From CAYLXN01 sp964388235 (GTDB lineage: Bacteria > Patescibacteriota > Saccharimonadia > Saccharimonadales > Saccharimonadaceae), in NCBI GenBank assembly GCA_964388235.1, contig CAYLXN010000020.1, positions 1 through 11,865 of the forward strand: 11,865 nucleotides of DNA, written 5' to 3'. The notes under the pieces were generated by a model. It saw only the letters and a list, made by a program, of their open reading frames with translations, did no database searches and was not told where the DNA came from. The translations under genes and the position numbers were made by a program. How positions within the stretch are numbered: position 1 is the first letter of the stretch; every line of letters begins with the position of its first letter. This document shows, piece after piece, positions 8,487 to 11,865 of the stretch.

Positions 8487-8515
8487 ATTCTATCACGTAA
8501 ATTCAAAAAACACAA
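8487..8515 (-). promoter_or_regulatory. typA promoter with extended -10
   Basis: TTGTGT (8515-8510) and TAGAAT (8492-8487) are separated by exactly 17 nt on the minus strand, and the -10 is preceded by TGA (extended -10). Transcription would start near 8480 and leave a leader of about 29 nt before the ATG at 8451. The -35 box lies inside the T-rich tail of the upstream operon's terminator. Confidence 0.55.
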
Positions 8516-8542
8516 GAAAAAGCCTGACAATTGTCAGGCTTT
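8511..8542 (-). terminator. Rho-independent terminator of the nucleotide operon
   Basis: A perfect 24-nt palindrome at 8519-8542 has 10-nt arms (AAAGCCTGAC and GTCAGGCTTT) around AATT. On the minus strand it is followed by TTTTCTTG and a further T6. It lies 24 nt after the stop of the last deaminase-family gene, so it closes the operon that starts upstream at the kinase. Confidence 0.9.
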
Positions 8543-8566
8543 ACTAAGTGATAAATGTGCTAAATT

Positions 8567-9085
8567 TTAATCAAAATCTCGCCAGATTTCTGATGATCGA
8601 GGACCTTCCGAGTTTTGGTATTTTCCGTCGTATAGCCTGACTGGGCCATCAATTCTCCAAAACATAATTTGGCCAATTTTCATCCCTTTGTAGATCCTAA
8701 CTGGTTGAGTTGAGTGCAATTGGAGCGTCAGTTGCCCAACAAACCCAACATCAACTAAATCCGCTGTAATCTGAACAAATAAGCCTAGTCTTCCAGTTGA
8801 GCTTCGGCCAGTGATTGTTGGCACATAGTAGTCGCTGCCAATTATTTCCTGAGTGTGGCCGAGGTAAATTTTATCTGGTTGGATGACCAATCCCTCGTTT
8901 GGAATGGTGATGGTTTTGGTTGGCTCTAGTTTTTTCGAGTCCAAATTCATATTTTCGTAAACTTTAATCGTGTCACCAAGAGAATAATTGTAACTATTCG
9001 GATTTAAATTTTCGTACGCAAACGGTTTGATGGTTATTTTGGAAGCCTTGACTTCCTGGTTGATTTTTAATCCTGATAGAATCAT
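8567..9085 (-). CDS. dCTP deaminase/dUTPase-family protein, copy A (catalytic Glu replaced by Gln)
   Basis: The 172-residue product has the family layout: MILSG start, NPNSYNYSLGD at 28-38, the GRSSTGRLGL motif with Arg94, Ser95, Ser96 and Arg99, ADLVDVGFVGQLTL at 108-121, and GMKIGQIMFW at 134-143. Aligned to E. coli Dcd, Asp112 matches the Asp of the iDPGw motif. Gln122 (codon CAA) falls where the deaminase-activating Glu138 is expected. A normal deaminase reaction is therefore doubtful, while nucleotide binding and perhaps dUTPase-type triphosphate hydrolysis remain possible. It starts by ATGA overlap with the upstream paralogue (9082-9085), so translation is coupled. It is the last gene before the terminator. 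It shares extensive identity with copy B, which points to duplication and divergence. Confidence 0.88.
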   Translation of the reverse strand: MILSGLKINQEVKASKITIKPFAYENLNPNSYNYSLGDTIKVYENMNLDSKKLEPTKTITIPNEGLVIQPDKIYLGHTQEIIGSDYYVPTITGRSSTGRLGLFVQITADLVDVGFVGQLTLQLHSTQPVRIYKGMKIGQIMFWRIDGPVRLYDGKYQNSEGPRSSEIWRDFD

Positions 9086-9612
9086 TCGAGTTCTCTATTC
9101 TGGTAAAATAAACTAATTTGAGGTTTTGAGTGGTGATTATATTTACCTGTTTCATAGGTGGTATATTTTTTGCCACTCAGGTGCCAAAAAGTCACCTGAC
9201 CGATTTTCATTTTGGGGTAAATCCTGAGTGGCTGAACTGCTTTGAGTTCCAGTGTCCAATTGTGATAGCAGCCAACATGTCCCAGCGGGGCAGTCACTTG
9301 TAAAAATAATCCTAATCTTCCAAGTGAACTGCGACCGATGAGTTGTGTGACGTATTTTTGGCTGCCAATTTTCTCTAAAGTGCTAGCTAAATACAGCCGA
9401 TTAGGCTTCAAAACATAACCCGACTCATCCAAGTCAATAGTTTTGAATCGGCAAGGTATTTTCGGATCAATGATCGGGCTGGTGATCTCCAACAACTGAG
9501 TTCCTAAACGATAATTGTAGCTGTTAGGATTGGTCATTTTAGGATCAAAAGGTGAGATCGAGATATTGCCAGCCTTAGTTTCGGTGATGATTTTTTGTCC
9601 ACTTAGAATCAT
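9082..9612 (-). CDS. dCTP deaminase/dUTPase-family protein, copy B (keeps catalytic Glu, loses motif Asp)
   Basis: This is a 176-residue paralogue of the next gene, aligned to it without gaps through the core. It has the MILSG start, NPNSYNYRLG at 28-37, GRSSLGRLGL with Arg94, Ser95, Ser96 and Arg99, and KMKIGQVTFW at 134-143. Glu122 is present at the deaminase position in the TLEL motif. In contrast to copy A, the loop normally reading D-x-G-x-x-G is changed: His112 replaces the Asp and His117 replaces the second Gly. In family structures this loop contacts the sugar and helps order the active site, so substrate choice may differ. Start and stop both overlap neighbours by ATGA (9609-9612 and 9082-9085). 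An active deaminase with altered specificity, or one half of a hetero-oligomer with copy A, are both possible. Confidence 0.87.
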   Translation of the reverse strand: MILSGQKIITETKAGNISISPFDPKMTNPNSYNYRLGTQLLEITSPIIDPKIPCRFKTIDLDESGYVLKPNRLYLASTLEKIGSQKYVTQLIGRSSLGRLGLFLQVTAPLGHVGCYHNWTLELKAVQPLRIYPKMKIGQVTFWHLSGKKYTTYETGKYNHHSKPQISLFYQNRELE

Positions 9613-10807
9613 CCGAAAAAGCTCCGAGATTGTTTCATTTTTTCAAATCTATCATCTGAAATTACTTTCAGCTTGGCGTTGGCAATGTAATTCAAATCTT
9701 GATTGAAAAATTTTGCTTCAGGGTCAGGGCAATGGATTAAATTTAAATCAGAAGTCGTGTCACCGACAATTATCCTGCCATCGTGAGCATGAGTTAGGCT
9801 AAATTTGCTCCGTACTTCATGCTTCAGGTCGAAAATTTCATCGATTAGCTTTTGGTAAGGTACTTGTTTGTCGAGAATCAGAATCAGGGCTCTATTCCCA
9901 AACAAATAATTAAGGTTTTCTAAATGTTTCTTGATCAGCGCCAAGTAGGCTGGGGGACGACCTTGATAGAGACCTAACGCAAACTCCGTCAGTTTATTGG
10001 TCATCAAGATTTGCTTAACCTCAAAACCGTGCTGGTTAATGATCGAGCTAATTTCAGGCAAATAGGTAGAAGCGTCTGGTTTTAGCAACACATAAGCCTC
10101 GAGATTACGCTTTTGAGTCAGTGTCCAGTCGGTGTAAAATTGATTGTCGCTCCATAAAATTACACCATCAAAGTCGCCGATATTATTATCCCTCTCAAAC
10201 AGAACCTTCGGGTGGCTGTAGTTGAAATCTACAAAATTATCTTTCGAGACAGGAGAATTTGGGTAGAGTGTTCGCACGACGTATTGATCAACATATTTTT
10301 CAGTTAGTTCAATCATTTTGGCGAGTTCAGCTGGGCTGTCAATCGCACCTTTGATTAGTGGGATTGATAATCTGATTTTCTGTTTTGGGTGAGTTTTTCT
10401 GAAAAACTTTAACTTTTCAGTCAAGTCTGTCGGCTTTTGTCGGCTGTTCATGAAAGAATCATTGATTTTGGTATTGTAATGAACGATTGAAATGTTTATC
10501 TCATCGACCTCTGGCAATTGTTTTTTAATGTCGCCGTTGGTGTAAATTTTGATGTAAGCTTGAGGAATAGTTTGTCGAATTAAACAAACGATCTGGCTGA
10601 TTTTTGGATGCAAAAACGGTTCGCCTCCACCAGTGATTTCAAAGCGATGAATGTTGCGGTTTTTCAGAATTTGCAGTTGATTTTCCAATACTTGGCCAGT
10701 TGTCAGTCGAGATTGTGCCTTATTGTAGTTTCTGGATTTTGATATGCAAAAACTACAGCTGCTAGTACATTGTTGCTGGATAGGGATTAGATAACATTTT
10801 TAAACAT
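9609..10807 (-). CDS. Radical SAM enzyme fused to a nucleoside diphosphate kinase-like domain; apparent 1-nt frameshift at the start
   Basis: The N-terminal half is a radical SAM domain. A CxxxCxxC cluster motif reads CTSSCSFC at 10769-10746 within CYLIPIQQQ...ISKSRN. TGGGEP (10634-10617) is the SAM-binding glycine motif, and IYTNGD follows. From about 10097 the protein becomes NDPK-like: YVLLKPDA (Lys and Asp of KPD kept), HGFEVKQILM, and NLIHCPDP, where the His matches the phosphorylated His of NDPK's NxxHGSD. The last 25 residues are a short tail. The TTG at 10688 lies after the cysteine motif, and no ATG, GTG or TTG precedes it in frame back to the kinase stop at 10802-10800. The best start is the ATG at 10807, 9 nt after GGAGG (10821-10817), but it is out of frame. 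One extra A in the A5 run at 10801-10797 would restore it and give 399 residues starting MFKKCYLIP. The substrate is unknown. It is coupled to copy B by ATGA. Confidence 0.8.
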
Positions 10808-10811
10808 TTTT
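10792..10811 (-). repeat. 10-bp imperfect tandem duplication at the kinase/radical SAM junction
   Basis: On the minus strand the units AAAAATGTTT (10811-10802) and AAAAATGTTA (10801-10792) are adjacent and differ at one base. Each holds an ATG. The kinase stop TAA spans the boundary. The second A5 run is the point where one base would bring the radical SAM gene into frame. Confidence 0.8.
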
Positions 10812-11306
10812 GGAAACCTCCGTTATGAGTTGGCTTAGAGCTGAGTAATAATCTTCTAGTGTGGTTCGGTTTTCGATAACATAGTCGCTTGGAATATCGG
10901 TTTGCCATTCAAGTTCAGATTTTGGATTTACTGGTCGGTGGTCGTCTCGGGATCGAGAGAAGCCATCGATTTTCACAAATTTAAAGCCTAATTTCTTAAG
11001 AAGTTCAAAATTATCTGGTCGGCAGTCATCATTAGTGATGAAATCATTTTGAGACTGTGCGAGACTTTCAATAAACTTTTGATTTAAGAAATCTGGCTGC
11101 TCCTGACGAACTTTTTTGCCGAAAAATTGCAATAGTTCGCCGTCCTGTTTGTCAGAAATATCAACTCCAATTTTTTGGTAAAAATCAGTTTGCAGTTGAT
11201 ACAAAGGTTCGGCTAGGCGGATATTTTCTGAGCCAAACTCTTGCTCCAGAAATTTTACAGCCGTCGTTTTTCCATAACCAGTTGGTGCTAAAAAGCAAAT
11301 TCTCAT
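10800..11306 (-). CDS. P-loop deoxynucleotide (dNMP) kinase-like protein
   Basis: This 168-residue P-loop protein has Walker A APTGYGKT at residues 7-14. An acidic/Arg motif NDDCRPDNFELLKKLGF at 92-108 follows (the Asp-Arg pair at 94-96 is typical of the dNMP kinase/dephospho-CoA kinase group). A lid-like basic loop RSRDDHRP lies at 118-125, and the C-terminal YVIENRTTLEDYYSAL resembles the family's 'vIeN.gtle' ending. The closest look-alikes I know are phage-type deoxynucleoside monophosphate kinases. A dephospho-CoA kinase is less likely because the operon is nucleotide-centred. It would phosphorylate a nucleoside monophosphate using ATP in the cytoplasm, feeding the NDPK-like domain encoded next. 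The start is set by AAGGAGGAAGGAG directly upstream. The TAA stop overlaps the probable radical SAM start region, and GGAGG inside its last codons would serve the next gene. Confidence 0.75.
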   Translation of the reverse strand: MRICFLAPTGYGKTTAVKFLEQEFGSENIRLAEPLYQLQTDFYQKIGVDISDKQDGELLQFFGKKVRQEQPDFLNQKFIESLAQSQNDFITNDDCRPDNFELLKKLGFKFVKIDGFSRSRDDHRPVNPKSELEWQTDIPSDYVIENRTTLEDYYSALSQLITEVSKNV

Positions 11307-11325
11307 TTCTCCTTCCTCCTTATAT

Positions 11326-11340
11326 GTGTATTTTATACGC
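11326..11340 (-). promoter_or_regulatory. Promoter -10 with overlapping inverted repeat upstream of the kinase operon
   Basis: TATAAA(AT) on the minus strand (11337-11330) is a good -10, with TTAAAC as a weak -35 about 18 nt upstream. The 11-bp inverted repeat GTAT-TTT-ATAC (11328-11338) covers the -10, which is a natural position for a repressor. Linking it to the NrtR-type protein encoded just upstream is inference. I know of no consensus for this lineage. Confidence 0.4.
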
Positions 11341-11362
11341 TTACAAAAAACAACAGTTTAAC

Positions 11363-11371
11363 TTAGTTCAT
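11363..11371 (-). CDS. Two-codon mini-ORF (ATG AAC TAA) with strong ribosome site
   Basis: AGGAGG (11385-11380) sits 8 nt before an ATG at 11371, which is followed by AAC and then TAA. The ribosome site overlaps the TAG stop of the NrtR-type gene (11386-11384). No longer reading frame uses this site. It could be a translated minigene controlling the leader, a site for terminating ribosomes to re-initiate, or a relic of a lost gene start. Confidence 0.4.
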   Translation of the reverse strand: MN

Positions 11372-11383
11372 ATTTTTTACCTC

Positions 11384-11865
11384 CTATGTTTTAAATTTAT
11401 AAACCTTGGCAGGTTTCTTACCATCAAAAATTCGGGTTTTTGAAGTTAATTTAACTGATTTATTTGCCAAAATTTGTTTACGAAAATTTCGGCGATCAAT
11501 TGGTTGTTCTAGAATAACTTCGCAGACTTTTTGCAGTTCAGGCAAGGTAAATCCGTTTGGAAAAAGATTTTTCAAAATGGCGGTATCAAAGATTTGCTGG
11601 CGTAAAGTCTTCAAGCTATAGTCTAAAATTTCTGAATGGTCATAGGCTAATTTTTTTGGCACATTGGATAATTCTACCCACTGCGAATCGTCGGTATTTC
11701 GGGTTTTTTTGACGAGTTGTATTTTTGTCGAATCAACCACGCTGATAAAAGTAATGGCGATCATTCTCATGATTGGTGATCGATCAACCCGACTAAAAAT
11801 GTTTGAAAATCGAGTCTCGACTTTAGTTAGGCCAACTTTTTCTTTTAATTCTCGGGCAATTCCGC
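11384..11865 (-). CDS. NrtR-type (Nudix-related) transcriptional regulator, N-terminus outside the window
   Basis: The frame is open to the window edge, so the Met at 11770 is internal. The visible part begins GIARELKEKVGL, the tail of a Nudix box (consensus RExxEExGx). Lys replaces the second Glu of the EE pair, which suggests no hydrolase activity. The Nudix-fold segment FSRVDRSPIMRMIAITFISVV follows. The C-terminal winged helix is typical of NrtR: FTLPELQKVCEVILEQPIDRRNFRKQI, then PAKVYKFKT at the end. In the known family the Nudix domain senses a nucleotide metabolite such as ADP-ribose and the winged helix binds DNA near the regulated genes. It lies 77 nt upstream of the nucleotide operon in the same direction, so that operon may be its target. 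Confidence 0.85.
   Translation of the reverse strand, partial: GIARELKEKVGLTKVETRFSNIFSRVDRSPIMRMIAITFISVVDSTKIQLVKKTRNTDDSQWVELSNVPKKLAYDHSEILDYSLKTLRQQIFDTAILKNLFPNGFTLPELQKVCEVILEQPIDRRNFRKQILANKSVKLTSKTRIFDGKKPAKVYKFKT

Noticed and set aside
8452..8496. GTG at 8496 as the typA start
   Set aside because: It has no Shine-Dalgarno, overlaps the predicted promoter, and adds 15 residues (MIESPSTLDLEAVKI) not typical of the family.
8519..8542. Perfect palindrome as an operator or recombination site
   Set aside because: The T-rich tail on one side and its position after a stop codon fit a terminator. No second copy was noticed elsewhere in the window.
9609..10688. TTG at 10688 as the true start of the radical SAM protein
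   Set aside because: It would remove the CxxxCxxC cluster motif encoded at 10769-10746 in the same frame, leaving an incomplete radical SAM domain.
10746..10769. Assignment of the radical SAM domain as QueE or as the NrdG activase
   Set aside because: QueE normally has a longer first cysteine spacing than the CxxxCxxC seen here, and the glycyl-radical activase signature of NrdG is absent. The NDPK-like fusion fits neither.
9609..11306. Kinase and radical SAM as one protein by stop read-through
   Set aside because: They are in the same frame across the TAA at 10802-10800. However, a good GGAGG plus ATG marks a separate start, and there is no sign of stop recoding. Slippage or an indel explains it more simply.
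1..11865. UGA recoding (code 25), CRISPR array, tRNA/rRNA genes or insertion sequences
   Set aside because: TGA serves as a normal stop at two gene junctions. No spaced repeats, cloverleaf-like segments, rRNA-like sequence or transposase motifs were seen by eye.

Overview
The window looks like chromosome from a small-genome bacterium of the Patescibacteria/CPR type, with Saccharibacteria as my best guess. This rests on tight gene packing, many 4-bp stop/start overlaps, low to moderate GC, a choline-binding-free cell-wall-binding repeat protein, a PF06541-type membrane protein and tandem dCTP deaminase relatives. TGA is used as a normal stop (at 9611-9609 and 9084-9082), so the Gracilibacteria/Absconditabacteria recoding is not in use. 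The lineage is an inference from gene content, not from a marker gene.

Left part (1-5162). A minus-strand secreted protein, cut by the window edge, joins three cell-wall-binding repeats (cwb2) to a PIG-L/LmbE-type deacetylase domain. A divergent promoter region separates it from a plus-strand pair: a membrane-anchored protein of unknown function with four cysteines, then a P2A-type Ca2+-transporting ATPase 6 nt downstream. A hairpin at 5142-5162 lies between the ATPase and the convergent genes.

Middle part (5170-8515, minus strand). The order of transcription is typA/bipA (ribosome-associated GTPase), a PF06541 multi-span membrane protein, then an unrecognised basic helical protein. typA has its own promoter, whose -35 box lies in the T-tract of the preceding terminator.

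Right part (8519-11865, minus strand). This is the most interesting region. In order of transcription it holds the C-terminal part of an NrtR-type (Nudix-related) regulator, a 77-nt gap with a promoter and a two-codon mini-ORF, a small P-loop dNMP-kinase-like protein, a radical SAM enzyme fused to a nucleoside diphosphate kinase (NDPK)-like domain, and two adjacent dCTP deaminase/dUTPase-family paralogues. The last three are joined by ATGA overlaps, and a strong terminator closes the unit at 8519-8542. The two deaminase paralogues have lost opposite active-site residues (Glu->Gln in one, Asp->His in the other).

Together the kinase, NDPK-like domain and Dcd-family proteins cover monophosphate -> diphosphate -> triphosphate -> deamination/hydrolysis chemistry. 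The radical SAM domain suggests that a modified or unusual nucleotide is made or handled. This may be an undescribed nucleotide-metabolism cassette. As written, the radical SAM start is out of frame by one base in an A5 run: the ATG with a good Shine-Dalgarno cannot reach the iron-sulfur motif without a frame change.

No tRNA, rRNA, CRISPR array, insertion sequence or origin was recognised.
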